A stretch of 64,000 nucleotides of DNA from Actinomucor elegans (GCA_026027325.1 JAMSLZ010000009.1:1302001-1366000), one strand, 5' to 3'; shown: positions 24,534 through 37,047, counted from the stretch's first letter. Translations and numbers: made by a program. Notes: a model not told the origin generated them from the letters alone.

Positions 24534-27500
24534 GTCACTACCTGTTTTATATTTTTATTTTTCCTTTTCCTATTATTTTTTTTTTTTTTATATATATATA
24601 TATACGCGTATTGCCAATAATTCGTCATTCTGCAAGACTCAACAGAAAAAAAAAAGAAAAAAAAATAACGATACCACTAGACAATTGATCGTCGAATCCC
24701 AATGTAGCTTCATTTTGCTGTTCTTTTAGTATTATCATATCTTTTAAATACATAATAAAACCTCACTACTAATGCATAAATCCATTCGCTTGTGATTCAG
24801 TAAGGACACAGTAAAAAAGATCCCAATCACAACCAATGTGGATAGGTTATCCAAAGTTTCAACCAGATCTAGAAGTCCTCGTGCTGTATCAAAAGGCGCA
24901 TTTCACACTGATGAAAAATAAAAGAATGATACCATACAATTATTTATAATAACGTGGTAGATGAAATGTACTTATAAGTATCATTTACATCAAGATACAG
25001 AGATCTAGCGTGATATTGCGCTCTATCTATGACATTGGCTCTTTTCATACATTGAAAGAGGTACAGTTTTTTCAACATTGCTTCGTTATAGGTAGCTTAC
25101 AGCTATGCACCATAACTCTGGGCCTGTGTTCTTTTTTTGAATTTCAAATAATATTATTAGTATTCATCTGCGCATTTCTATACTCATCTATATCATTTTC
25201 ACCTATTAAGTGTTATTGTAACTCTAAGAGGAACTTTAGTAATACAAAAATGAACTGACAGGCCACTACCAAAGATTTAAATTACCATAGAGTCATAAAG
25301 AATATAAAAGCATTGCTACGTTTTGTTAGACAAGCACGTGGTAACTGAGCTACACGAAATAATGGTCTGCTTTAATATAATAAACAAGATATCAATATAT
25401 ACACTGATCTGTAAGATGCAAAGTTGCATTATATACCCTGTATTTAATACATCCAAATCGGTTATCAAGGTACATCGCCACTAGTGCTACTGCTATGAAG
25501 TATATTCAGTTGATATGGGCGAATAGCGATTATATTGATTTTGCAGGCTAGTTCAGAATCCTGTGCACTTTTTATTGTGAACTTTGATTCGTTTTTAATG
25601 GCAAAGGATTGCCGGTATATAATATGTGTTAATTAAATTTGCGTTAATTTTGATTCTGCATCACATCATATAAAGATTGTTTGTTATTTATTTCAAAAGA
25701 TTGAGATGTCATTGGTGAAAGACTATTTCGAACTTTTTTTTTTGTTTTATAATGTAGCCATGACTCGAATGTTTTATATACAATAATGTCCAATAAAAAT
25801 ATATTTTGTATACTTGCAAATATATTAAAGTACTACATCTCACAAATACCATATGCTTGCTCTACAAAGCAAAAATATTACTGTTGAAATTCGGCTCTAA
25901 GATAGAGCCATTCCAAATTTCTCAGCCTTTTTAACATCAACGATTCTATTATGCTGCATCCATATTACTAGAGTACAAACAAAATGAACTTTATTATTTA
26001 CTAGGATTGTTATTTTACTGAAAATGCATTGAGCCTATACTATTTAGCGGGTGGTAGAACGTTTACATAAAGTTTTTTCTTTTTATTCGCTTAGAAAACG
26101 TGCATAATCCGAAAAGCAATAAAGACAGATAAACAAAATTTATCAGGTTCTGGAGCTTCAAGATTACATGCATAATGAGTTATGTATGATTGTAGTTTTA
26201 TGGTTACAGCTAGAAACTTGGTGTATATTGCACGCAAATTGAAACGAGTACTCTACCCCACCGAAGTTAAGTGTCGTATTCAATTATTAAACACCATTGC
26301 TCAGAAAGAGCTGGTTATTATATTAGAGTATTTTCTTCAGCTTCAGTATAGTGAATATATTACATTTGATCATGGTTAGTAATAAATTGCACATGTTTTA
26401 TTATTGATAAATCTCTCGGCCGATCTCGGTTGAATGCCAGATCAACAGTCTATATTAAGAATGAGCTATTGCATTTGATGGAATCTTAAGTTTACGCAAT
26501 CCTATTAATTAACACTCATTCATTACTAATTTAGTTTCTCTTAGTATTCGCGAGATATGTTTAAAATAAATGAATATTCTTTGAAGCTGTTGTTGGAAAA
26601 TAATGAACTATCTAGCTATATATGTGCTTTATTATATAATCTATTCGGAGGATGACCTGAAGAGTATTAGGCTGTAACGAGAAAGTCGAAAAAGTCGATC
26701 AGTTATCTATAATAGTCGGTGTATAGTTCAAGAATAGCTTTGCAAATGATCCAAGCTTAGCATATCTAGACTATAGATTATTTCTGATTGTTATTGTGTA
26801 TACTTGTGTCATAAATGCTTTATTGCAGAGTTGATTTCTTGGCTCTTGAAATAATCTTATAGCAGCTACTATCCTATAACAATACATTAATATAAAAAGG
26901 TTCCCCGTCAGTAGCATTATGCCAGAAATACAAGTATTTAACGTGGAACTGTGATTATGAAAAGTATAATTAAGTCAAGAGCTTGCCCCATGATACGAAA
27001 TAAGATACACCAACAACAATAGATCGACTGGTGCAGCGTTGGCAGTACACTGTATTTGAAGAGCAAGATAGTAGAAATCTCCTTTTCTCAAACTACTTAA
27101 AAAAACCAGCATTAATCTCAACACTTTTCAGTACTATAAGCCCTACACTGTACTTTCATTCAATGAACGTCTATAAGATACCAATATGTTTATGAGCGAT
27201 TGAAATATGATCAGTTACTACAGGGTCCTGATTACTGAAAATAGCCTTGTGCGACGCCAATGGCGCGGAAGCGCTCTTTGGGACGTTTATACCCTGGTAT
27301 ATTCTTTATAGAAACAGATCATTTAGTTCATTAATAATTGATATATATATCAAATGTCTATAAATCGAAGCACCTTATAAGCCCCTTAATTGCGCTGAAG
27401 AAAAAAAAATACACCCTACAGCCTTGGTCATATCAGGCCATGTTTTGCTCACCAAAGAGTGAGTGTGAAGGCTTCATCAGCAGAAAATAGAATCTTGGGT

Positions 27501-29070
27501 TTCTAAACTGTCCTAACCACTTTCAGTATATTTAATTCTTCCCGTTAAACTATCATTGACTGAACTAGAAGATTGATAACAACACTTGTTTTTTTTTACA
27601 GATTATGGTCCTAAGTTCTATTTAAATATTGATGGTGGATTATGCAAGGTATTACATTAGAAAATGATAACCTGTCTGGTAAATACAACAGCTGCAATTG
27701 CTATATAATTCTGGTTATTCATTGGTATTACTTGGAAGAAACACTACCCTGTTTTTGGCAATTGCACGAAGAGGGAGATCTTGAAACCAAGAAAATGACT
27801 CTTGCGCCAAGACATCTCAAATGCTCCACCGAAACTTGGAGGAACTGAAAGGACTTGTAAGACAGTGTTGTGTAATATCGCTTTACTACACTACTGATTT
27901 TTATCCAGACTATTAAAAAGCAGTTGCATAAAGAAGACATGCCTGTATTGATAATCTTATATGTACATGATTTCTATAATTAAGCTCTCTCTACATCAAT
28001 TGCATGCATCTGATGATAGTATGACAGCCAATTTAACATGATTTGGAGCGGCTCCCCATATCTTGGATGATACATTCGAAGATTATGGCATAAGCCCAGC
28101 TCTAGCCTTGATAATTCGAAGTATTCTTGCTGTTGTAAATTACGCACTCTTGTATACTCTATTACTAGTGTATTGTAATGTTAAAACAAGCGATGAATTT
28201 CTTATAGATGTGACACTAAGCTATTGTTAAACTATTATTACAGCGCACTGTATAACGTGGATCTGCCCGAATAAGCGGACCAAATAAAGTGGGCTTACAA
28301 AAGGGACTTTAGGTTCCATATTCAAGATCCTAAAACATGTGTCAAGTTATCACAACTATATACTATACAATGCAACCCTTTCTGTGCGCGATGCGCTTTT
28401 GTATAATCTTAAAAAGTCTGACTTGGGATCTGAATTGGTATACCATACGCAACAAATACAAGATACATACAGTAACGAACTTGTACATTATAATTGCATG
28501 TATTTTTTTTTCTAGTTGTGCACTGTATATCATATGATACACTTGAAGTAGACTAGATGAAGAGAATATCGCAACACAACAAAAGTACCACATTACACAA
28601 TGAATTACACAGTAAGACTAATCATACGCAATCGAGACTCTGCGATCATTAAATAGAAGAATCTGATAAGAAAGCCGTCAACTGCTATCAAGATCTACAC
28701 ATAAAAAAATGAGGCGATTATTGTTACTTCAAACCAAGTATAGCTTTATTTCTTTTAAAGTTTTGTTTTGTATGTATGGAAAAGTGCAAGCTGTGTTATG
28801 AAAACAAGTCCAATGATCAGACAATCCAGATTGTCTATTTTTTTTTGGCTTGTTTTAGTTAAGATACAAATATGCTATAAGAGTATAGTATACTTTAAAG
28901 TGCAAGGTGAAAAAAAAAAGATTATTAATGAAAGAGATTAGTAAAGCTAAAGCGATTAAAGGTTGGCTTTCGATAATGAAAGGATAATAAATAAATAATA
29001 TAATGGAGCATCACAAAGGTAGCAAAATAAATAAAGAGACAGTGAAATATACATAATAGATATAAAGTGT
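24534..29070. other. Gene-free AT-rich interval
   Basis: About 4.5 kb. Short open frames occur (25010-25258, 26182-26379, 27642-27848, 28337-28537), but none has a recognisable domain, long frame or convincing splice partner. One forward copy of repeat family 1 lies at 26408-26490. A T/TA microsatellite lies at about 24574-24604. Decayed mobile DNA is the likeliest content. Confidence 0.5.
26408..26490 (+). repeat. Dispersed repeat family 1 copy (forward)
   Basis: Contains AATCTCTCGGCCGATCTCGG, then GAATGCCAGATCAACAG and AATGAGCTATTGCATTTGAT, matching the family order closely. Confidence 0.65.
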
Positions 29071-30528
29071 TTAGTTGCTGGGAATATAGGTTGGAACAGT
29101 TTCTTGGAGTAAGAGCCTCTTCTTTTCTTTTCTTTCAACAAAAAAGCGATGGAGATAAACGGCGATAGACATCACAAAGATTAAGAGATGGCCAATACCC
29201 AACAGTAAGAATGGAGCACCCTTCATCCATACATCAAAGAGAACACCACCAACTTTGGAGACAATGATAATACCAACAGCACCAATAAAGGAGTAGGTAG
29301 CAGAAATAGCAGCATTATCATTTCTATCAACGTGATCACCAGCAACCATAGCCATACCAGAAATGATCATACCATATTGACCAATGGCAATCAAGATAAC
29401 AAAACCAAGAGATAGTTTACTAGTGGGATCAATAGAAAAGGCAAAAGGAATACAACCTGCAGCACCTACTGCACCAGCAACCATGACAGCCCACTCCTTG
29501 GGGATGTACTCGGAAGCAACAGAAAAGAAGCCAGTGGAAGCAAGGGCAACTAATTGAGAATAACCAGACAATGTAGAAGATGAAGCTAATGCATAGAGAC
29601 AAGTACCACCGGCTGTACATTTGCCTGCTTCAACGTAATATTTAGCAACCCAGAGAGACAAAAAGTTGGTGATGATGATTTCATCAGCACGAGCAAAGAA
29701 ACTGGAAGCATAACCTAAGGCAATACGAGGCTCCTTGCCAGCTTTAATACCTTTGTACAACTTGATAAACCAGCCCTTCAGATGGTTGACAGGGGGACGG
29801 GTACATGAATCTTTGGGCATGCAGAAGAAAAGAATGATAGAAAGAACCATAGAAGAACCACCGATAGCAGTATGAGAGTAAGTCAAACCTCGGTTTCCGC
29901 CCCTATAGGTCATAGAAAGATAGGCGGGAGCCATGAAGAGACAAAGAGCAGCAAAAGTAGCACCAAGACCAGAAGCAATGCCAATACAACCAGATACGAG
30001 ACCGCCTTTTCCTTTAGCTACTTCCATCATCATAGCCACCATCATAGCAGTAGCTCCAGAAGAACCAACTGAGAATAGAAGCTTCAAAACAAGCATATGA
30101 GGGTAAACGTTTTTGACTTGAGGATAGCATACAACAGCTGTACCCATCAAAAAGGTTGACATGGACATTACACCTCGACGGCCAATACGGTCAGAAGCCA
30201 TAGACCACATAATTACACCGAACAAAGCAATAATTTCAGCATAGAGAGCAAGAGAACCCGTGATATCACCCGTATTTGTAGTAATAGAGAGAATACCTAT
30301 TATAATTTGGTTTTGAGTAGCGGCAATGTACACAATTAAGGCAAGTGCATTGAACACTGCCACAATAAAGGCAAAAAATTGCAAAGGATGGACATGGCTT
30401 TGAAGAGGAATCCACCACATGAATTTACGAGCTGGTTTATCATCGATTTGCTTCAATGAAGAATCATTTACAGTCACAATACTAGATTGATCCTTTTCGC
30501 CCAGAGGGTAAGTTGAATCGTTATTCAT
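29071..30528 (-). CDS. Major facilitator superfamily transporter
   Basis: Intronless gene of 485 aa. The hydrophobicity pattern fits about 12 transmembrane helices with a central cytoplasmic loop (around residues 235-265, PKDSCTRPPVNHLKGWFIKLYK). The loop between helices 2 and 3 carries SDRIGRRG, the MFS signature. Both termini are hydrophilic and predicted cytoplasmic. The residues do not match a family whose substrate I can name; sugar-specific signature motifs were not seen. It is divergent from the secreted Cys-rich protein gene, sharing about 1 kb of upstream DNA. The lack of introns contrasts with most neighbours. Confidence 0.88.
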   Translation of the reverse strand: MNNDSTYPLGEKDQSSIVTVNDSSLKQIDDKPARKFMWWIPLQSHVHPLQFFAFIVAVFNALALIVYIAATQNQIIIGILSITTNTGDITGSLALYAEIIALFGVIMWSMASDRIGRRGVMSMSTFLMGTAVVCYPQVKNVYPHMLVLKLLFSVGSSGATAMMVAMMMEVAKGKGGLVSGCIGIASGLGATFAALCLFMAPAYLSMTYRGGNRGLTYSHTAIGGSSMVLSIILFFCMPKDSCTRPPVNHLKGWFIKLYKGIKAGKEPRIALGYASSFFARADEIIITNFLSLWVAKYYVEAGKCTAGGTCLYALASSSTLSGYSQLVALASTGFFSVASEYIPKEWAVMVAGAVGAAGCIPFAFSIDPTSKLSLGFVILIAIGQYGMIISGMAMVAGDHVDRNDNAAISATYSFIGAVGIIIVSKVGGVLFDVWMKGAPFLLLGIGHLLIFVMSIAVYLHRFFVERKEKKRLLLQETVPTYIPSN

Positions 30529-31505
30529 TTATATAATGTATTATTTGATCTGGAAAAAAAAAGAAAAAGCAAAGGTACAGAAATGCTTTTTTATATACTA
30601 ACGAATCCAAGCAATTGTTCAAATAAAAAAATAAAAAAAGAGAAATAAAAGAACAAGTATAAAGGCAAATAGATATAAAGAGCGCGCAGAAAGTCCAACC
30701 GTTCTACCGGCGATGAAGGTTTTATCAGATGCAAAACGAAAACCAAATCCCGCTTTCTGTGTTTCTTTGATGATTTGAAATCTTATCAGATTGGGAACAG
30801 GCTCAATTGGTACTACGACAAGGGAAAGTTCTCGCTCTTCTCTGTGCTTCACTGTGTGAACTAGGAAACTGAACTCGTGCTATATATGCGGAGATACCTT
30901 GATTTCCTTTATGTTCCAGTTTTTTTTTTTTACAAGCAGTTTACTACTGTATAAACTTTATTTATAATCAGTAAACTGATCAAACTTTTTTCTATTCACT
31001 CATTCGAACAATTGTAATAATAAAAAGAACATCAGTTACTGACTTGTTTTTCAAGGTTCTTCTTGTTTAGCATATGGATATTTTGTACCCAAATAGATAA
31101 TCTATGTTCTTACAAACAAGAAAGATATCTGATTTCAATTCTGTGGCACGATCTGATAAAACAGGGTAATACAGTTTTGGTGGAACTGTTCAAAAAAAAA
31201 AAAAATTAACTTTACTATTACAAACTGAGAGCCAATTGTCAATATGTGATAGAGGAGGAGCGCGGTGGGATAATCCGCAATTATCCGCTCCACAAACTAT
31301 GATCTAGCCTATTTCTCTAGTTAAACAATGGTCTCACACCATTTTTTTTTCCTATAGAAAAAGGAACAAAAGTACAGAAAGGCAATTCTCAAGTTCATCC
31401 GGGGACTGTCTAGAATATTTAAAAAAAATTGCTTAAATAGTTTTGAATTTCTTTACTGTCTCTTATTCCAGTTCTCTACACTTTTATCTACACATAGTTT
31501 TAAAG
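30529..31505. promoter_or_regulatory. Divergent intergenic region with palindromic GATA-like site
   Basis: 977 bp between the MFS gene (minus) and the secreted protein gene (plus). At 31268-31286 there is a perfect inverted repeat, GGATAAT-CCGCA-ATTATCC, which places two GATAA cores in opposite orientation. GATA factors bind such cores in fungi; function here is inferred. A TCTAGAATATTT sequence lies about 31410-31421, 85-95 bp before the secreted protein start. Confidence 0.45.
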
Positions 31506-32314
31506 ATGCGTTCCACTCTTACCATTGCCACTATTGCTGCTGCTGTCGCTGCTGTTTCTGCCCAAAACTGTAACCCCAGTTACAATGTTCCTGGCTCTGG
31601 TGAATGTTTTACCAACTGTAATGTCGTAAGTATATCAACAATAATACATAACAAAAAGTGTCTAATCGCTTAGATACTTAGATGGCTGGTCAAGATTTCG
31701 TTCCTGGTTGGACCATGGATCACACTTCTCCCAAATTCCTTGACTCTCTCAAACTCATGTGTACCAAGGGTACATCCGAATACATGGCTTTCATGACCAA
31801 GGCTGGCATGTGTATGACCAGATGTACTAATGACCCTCAAGAGTTATTCATCAATGAATTCGCTGGTGCTTGTGGTTGGTATAGTGCTCACAAGGATGAT
31901 GTTTGTGGTGCTGAGCCTGCTACTCCTCCCGCTGCTACTACTACTTCGGCTAGCACTCTTCCCATCCCCACTCCTCCTGCTTCTGGCACCACCTATGTCC
32001 CCATCCATACTGGTGCACCTGTTGTCCCTAGCCCTTCTAACAATGGTACAGCTCCCGATGCTAAAACCTCCGACGCTGCTGGTACCAATACCTCCAAGGA
32101 CACTCAAAATCCCAATGCTACTGATGCCAATGCCTCCAAGGACGCTCAAAACCCTAATGCTGCAGGTTCCAATACCTCCAAGGACGCTCAGAATCCTAAC
32201 GCTGCTGGTGCCAATGCCTCCAAGGACACTCAAAACCCTAATGCTGCCAACAAGTTGCCTATCGGTGGTTTCGCTCTCGCAATGATCGCCAGTGCTGGTT
32301 ACTTGGCCCTCTAA
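31506..32314 (+). CDS. Secreted Cys-rich, probably GPI-anchored surface protein with tandem repeats
   Basis: Two exons, 31506-31625 and 31682-32314, encode 250 aa. Residues 1-19 form a signal peptide ending AVSAQ. A Cys-rich region follows (about residues 20-135: NCNPSYN, GECFTNCN, LMCTKG, GMCMTRC, GACGWY, DVCG). Then comes a Pro/Thr/Ser-rich stalk, four tandem 14-residue repeats built on SKDxQNPNA, and a C-terminal hydrophobic tail (FALAMIASAGYLAL) fitting a GPI-attachment signal. Probably plasma-membrane or wall attached. I do not recognise the Cys-rich domain as CFEM or another named family. The start at 31506 is preferred over an upstream in-frame possibility because it begins the signal peptide directly. 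Confidence 0.85.
32078..32245 (+). repeat. Four 42-bp in-frame tandem repeats in the surface protein gene
   Basis: Each unit encodes 14 residues with core SKDTQNPNA or SKDAQNPNA. DNA units differ by a few bases, so the array is not brand new. Repeat number may vary between strains. Confidence 0.85.
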
Positions 32315-32965
32315 GTGCTTTATAACTAACAAAAAAAACTTATTTATTTATTATGTACTTTGGCATGATATCACGTTAACAAAGTATATATAACACTACA
32401 TTATTTACTCTCTATCATTTTTTATTTAATTCCTTTCACATTAATCTATTTATCAAACAAGTGTTTCATCTTGCACTGAAAAAATAAAAAAATGAAATGG
32501 CTTTTTTTTATTGAGCCATTGTCCCGAAGTATTTAGTTTAAAGATCATCTCTTTATTTGTTTTAAGAGTTTCTCGTTGCGTGATTATCTAGTACAACCCT
32601 GTTACCGAATGTTGTATTTAAACTACAGCCTACGTAAGACAAAAGTTAAAATCAAAAGACGCATCAGATCCTCTTCTTTTAAAACGTGAATAATCTAATT
32701 TGTTTCCTACTCACCATTACACATATATACTAAAAGAATTAAATTCTCGCTGGACTTTGTATAGCAAACAAAAGATATCTGTACAACCTCAATGCTGCTT
32801 TACTTTTTGCTTTCTTTTAGTTTTGTATCACCAGGATTAGTCAGGGTTCGATTATCCAATGTCCAGCCTTATACTCCACAATGAAATGCTTCATGTAAGA
32901 AATGGAGACTGTTCATCGTTAACAAATATGCTATCTCATTGTGATCCAGTAGTAAAAAAGCTTTA

Positions 32966-33037
32966 ATAGATGTAGCAGCTCACTTTGGGTATAGGGGGTT
33001 AATTAAATGCGATATTGGGCCAAGATCATCTATTGAT
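32966..33037 (-). repeat. Dispersed repeat family 1 copy (reverse)
   Basis: Contains ATAGATGTAGCAGCTCACTT, then AAATGCGATATTGGGCCAAG and ATCATCTATTG, in the reverse-orientation order. Confidence 0.6.
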
Positions 33038-33137
33038 GTTACAATTCAAGATCAAATGAAATAACATGCAATTCACAGTTAATTGAGAAATGCAATCTAT
33101 CGATTGCATTTCAACGAAATAGAGCTTTTAATAGTAA

Positions 33138-33200
33138 TGCGTCTCGATCTCAGTATGAAATGTTTATCAACTGCGACATTAAACCGAGACTGGTTGAGGA
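33138..33200 (-). repeat. Dispersed repeat family 1 copy (reverse)
   Basis: Contains ATGCGTCTCGATCTCAGTAT and the well-conserved core GCGACATTAAACCGAGACTG followed by GTTGAG. Confidence 0.6.
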
Positions 33201-33846
33201 ATACTGAGCTGTCAATAATCACCCAGTTTCAGAATGATCCCAAGGTACAGCCCTTAGGCCTAAAATTTTGAATTCGGCTCACAAAATAATATAAAAAAAA
33301 ATCGCAAAATTACAGTAAATAGCCAGTATTTGAAGAAAACAACTGCTCGAGGTGTCAAACCACATATTGTTACTTATTTTCACTCGAGTAAAGCAAATTA
33401 TGAGTTCTAAACGGTACATATGTATGAATGGAATACTCATATAAATACATTATACTAACATTCATTTTTTTTTCAATTGTGATATAGAGGGAACGTAAGT
33501 ATTAAGCATACTTGAAAACCCAAAGGATGCTCATTTTTTTTTATCACAACTTGAAACGTCAAGTGAAAACTTGAGAACTATTAAGAAACAAAATGCGCCT
33601 CTTTGTCTCTGTATCTTTTTTATAGAAAAAATAACATCTAAAGACATATTACAATATGTTGGGCTAATGTCTCAAATGTACAGAAACATAAATGATTAGA
33701 GATAGACTGTCGTTTGCTTGTGTCAATTGATTGCTTCACACATGGAGATAAACACCCAAAGAATTGAGAAATAATGCCAAAAAAAAGTGATACTATAATA
33801 GAAATCAGCCCCTCTAAAAAAATTATTAAATATCTGATGATGACTT

Positions 33847-34239
33847 ATGAAGAGAAACATCGAGAACAGTATGACACATACTAAAAGTAGAGAAATGCCT
33901 TTGAAAAGATTAGCTTCTGAAGTTGGGTTGATCGAAGCGCTTAGAAATATGGTCAAGAGACATATTTTCTTCCTGGAGCAGTCATTAGAATTGGCAAAGA
34001 GTAGAACATTGAAAGAAAGAAAGAAAAATCATGTTGATAGCCCTTTCCAAAAACTAATCAAAAGCAATGTCAAGTACGAGCATGTCAATAATTTGAAAAT
34101 GGACATACAATCAGCATGGTTTAACAGAAACAGCACAATTTTACAGGATATCAATTATTTCATCAACTGCATCATCACGTTTGAAGATTCCTGCAATTAT
34201 GAATTCTGGCTTGAAAGACAGTATAAAAATGCAGAATGA
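33847..34239 (+). CDS. Uncertain 130-aa hypothetical protein
   Basis: A single ATG-started open frame, mostly helical and basic in its middle (SLELAKSRTLKERKKNH), with no domain that I recognise. The base composition is that of the AT-rich surroundings, and no upstream or downstream exon could be attached with confidence. It could be a real small gene, a fragment of a decayed mobile element, or chance. Confidence 0.3.
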   Translation: MKRNIENSMTHTKSREMPLKRLASEVGLIEALRNMVKRHIFFLEQSLELAKSRTLKERKKNHVDSPFQKLIKSNVKYEHVNNLKMDIQSAWFNRNSTILQDINYFINCIITFEDSCNYEFWLERQYKNAE

Positions 34240-34872
34240 TACGAATGTTATGGCCAGAAAGAAGGAATTAAAATTGTAAATATTATTGTATATTGCTATC
34301 CCTCGTTATTGCGTCAAAATAAACGTATGCAATGACTCTTTTCGGTTCTTAAAACTATTGCAGCTTCAATTAGCATAGTCAGCTATGAGAAAGTAAGAAG
34401 GTGTTTGATCCCAAAAATATATGTGTAGCAGGTAACCCTAACTACACGCCTAAGAATCTAACCAACCAATCTCACACTAAATCTGAAAGCACTAATCACA
34501 CTTTACAAAATGTCGAGATTAAAAGAAGGTTCAACGGAATACCCAGCTTGTGCAGCCCCCATCGTCTAGTTACTCACTACTATGCAAAGTGTAACAAAAG
34601 TAAAAAAAAAAAAAAAAAAAAAAAACTCGACTTTTCAAGTTCTATATATTACAAAAAAGGAAATCTTGCGACGTCGATATATCCAATATGTTATTAATAT
34701 GTAAGCATAAAAATGAAACAAGCAGCAAGTTAGTTAGAGTGCTCATGTTTAAGATTGGCTGATATAATACTTCAAGTCATGCGAACAAACGCCAGCTGAA
34801 AATAATAATAAAAAAATTCTCACTAACTATGACAAGTTATTTTTTTTTTCTTTTGAATCAAAGTAGATAACA

Positions 34873-37047
34873 ATGACAACAACACAAGTCGATATTCTTG
34901 TTAGTGGTGCAGGACCTGTTGGTTTATTCTTTACATACCAAATGGCTTTACGAGGTCATACTGTATACTGTGTTGATCCTAAGCCTTCTCCAACCGACCA
35001 GAGTAGGGCTATCTTAATTACTTCTCGCACCTTGGAGACATTGGAGAGAAGAGGATTAGCTTCTGATATTCTTTCCGAGTCATATGTTGCGAGTGGTATG
35101 CAGATTTTTCGAAGCGGCACCAAGGTAATGTATGCTAATGTACATGACTCCAGCTCTATCTAATTATAATTCGCGTAGATTGGGTATATTGATGCATGCG
35201 GTGATACACATTTTCAGCATCTTACTATTCTAATGCAAGGAAAAACAGAAGATGTGATCTATAAAAGACTAGAGCAAGAAACGAACTGTAGAATCAATTG
35301 GGCTACTGAACTAGTATCTTATACACAGGATGCCACTGGTGTTAAATCTATTGTTCGTGATAATATCACTCAAGAGGAGAAAACAATTGAATCAAAATAT
35401 ATTGTTGGCGCTGATGGATCTCATTCGCGCGTAAGGAAATGTCACCCAGAATGGACGTATGATGGCGTTGCATTACCTACCAAGTTTGTTTTGGCTGATT
35501 TAACTGTTCGTGGAGACTATATTGAGAAGTTGGTAGAAAAGATGAATGCTTTCACAAAAGGCACAAGTAGGCTATTTGTTTAAACCAAACTCTACCCAGT
35601 ATTAACTTGTTGAGTGTGTCATGCATAGAGATCATGGGAATGGTTCGCATTAATCCTTTTCACAAAACAACTAAAGATGATTCTCAAGTTTTCCGTGTGT
35701 TTGGTAATATTGAAGCGTATACCAACAAGCAGGCAAAACAGAGTCAAAGATCGGAAGACAGATCTCGTCGTGAAGATCCCCCTGATCTTGAATATATCCA
35801 GGGATGGATGGATGAATTGACAGCGCCTATCAAATTAGAAGGAAGCAACTTGATATGGTCCGCTTTTTTCAAAATTAATGAAAGAATAGCAAACGGGTTT
35901 AGAAAAGAGAGAGCTTTTCTTATTGGAGGCAAGTCTACTTACTAGGTATTATGTCTAGGCATTGAGCATATTTATGTATAGATTCTGCTCACTGTCATTC
36001 GCCTGTTGGTGGGCAAGGCATGAATTTAGGCTTACAAGATGGTAAACACTCTTTTTTTTTGCCAATTAAATATATAGAATTCTAAACCATAGAACTAGCC
36101 GATAATCTCGCATGGAAAATGTCTGATGTCCTGAAAGGCATAGCTGCTGATCCCGAAAAGCTCTTAGAGTCCTATGACCGGGAGGTAACCTCAAATTAAA
36201 AGTTGCAGAGAATAAGAGTTCTTTGTAATGAATTACAATCTGTAGAGAGTACCTATGGCCAAAAGTACGATCCAATTCACTAGTAATGCTACACAGACAG
36301 CGTTAATGGGAAGCGAATTTGTCAGTAACATAAGAGCCACGCTAGTTTCTTTTGGTTTAATGTTACCGCAGATAAGACATTACTTATTCAAATTCATTAT
36401 GCAAGTAAGCCTATATCATATATATATCTGCATATCTATATTTTCTAATGTTTTGAGCATCCATATAGCAATTCGTTACCATCGACCCTAAATCAAATAT
36501 TTTGGGAACATCTGATAAAGGTTTGATCAAAGTTGGAGACTACCTACCAGACACTGGTGTCCTTAGAAAAAGCATCATTCCTTACTCTAAAAAGAGGATT
36601 GAGCGATTGAGTCTTGGAGAAATACTAGTTGGCTGTGACCAGTATACTGTTCTCTTCGTGGGCACTTGCTTTTCTGGAACCTCCCCTAATATTGATATGA
36701 TTGAATGTTTTTGGAAGAGTACGGCTATTTATCCAGTTCGACGTTTAGTAATCGAATCTGCTTGGCATTGCCATTTAAGCGGTCAATTCCCAAAATTTGT
36801 AAGTAAGGATGAACGTACAATTGCCGAAGAGTCCTTTTACAGCGAGGAAAGGATTGATTTGACTATTTCTGTCACAAATCGTGTGGGATTGTATCCTTTT
36901 CTTCCTAGTAGCGGAAAAGCGCCTAGTGTGGTACTGGTTGTTCGTCCTGATTCCTATATTGCACATGCTAAGCTAGTAACAAGCCCTGCCGAAGTTGATG
37001 AAGCGCTCGAATTCCTTTCTGTTACATTGGCTCAACGATCCATGTAA
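34873..37047 (+). CDS. FAD-dependent aromatic monooxygenase (phenol-hydroxylase type)
   Basis: Flavoprotein monooxygenase of the phenol 2-monooxygenase/TetX-like group, expected to hydroxylate a phenolic or related ring using NADPH and oxygen. Seven exons, 34873-35124, 35179-35566, 35629-35928, 35982-36041, 36093-36184, 36246-36404 and 36469-37047, give 609 aa. The FAD site is VDILVSGAGPVGLFFTYQMA. The conserved GADGSHSRVR and the DSAHCHSPVGGQGMNLGLQD (GD-type) motifs follow. The C-terminal 170 residues fit the thioredoxin-like dimerisation domain of phenol hydroxylases. Intron 3 starts with GCAAGT and ends TATAG, a GC-AG intron needed to restore the GD motif. Substrate unknown. It stands alone between repeat-rich intervals. 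Confidence 0.9.

Larger units (their letters stand above)
32315..34872. other. Intergenic interval with repeat copies and one uncertain small frame
   Basis: About 2.6 kb. Two reverse copies of repeat family 1 lie at 32966-33037 and 33138-33200, about 172 bp apart. A 130-codon open frame at 33847-34239 is listed separately. A run of about 23 A lies at 34602-34624. Nothing else is recognised. Confidence 0.5.

Noticed and set aside
26182..26379. 65-codon frame MYDCSFMVTARNLVYIARKL
   Set aside because: Reads plausibly, but is isolated in repeat-rich DNA with no homolog recognised and no adjoining exon.
27220..27300. Short GC-richer patch with GCGACGCCAATGGCGCGG
   Set aside because: Considered as an RNA gene or a coding relic, but no tRNA-like boxes, stem-loop of known type or open frame supports it.
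30619..30852. 77-codon minus-strand frame upstream of the MFS gene
   Set aside because: Lies in the presumed promoter or leader of the transporter and ends in a low-complexity hydrophobic run derived from T/A-rich DNA.
32822..32880. Possible tRNA B box (GGGTTCGATTATCC)
   Set aside because: Spacing does not fit an 11-base B box and no A box or cloverleaf could be drawn.
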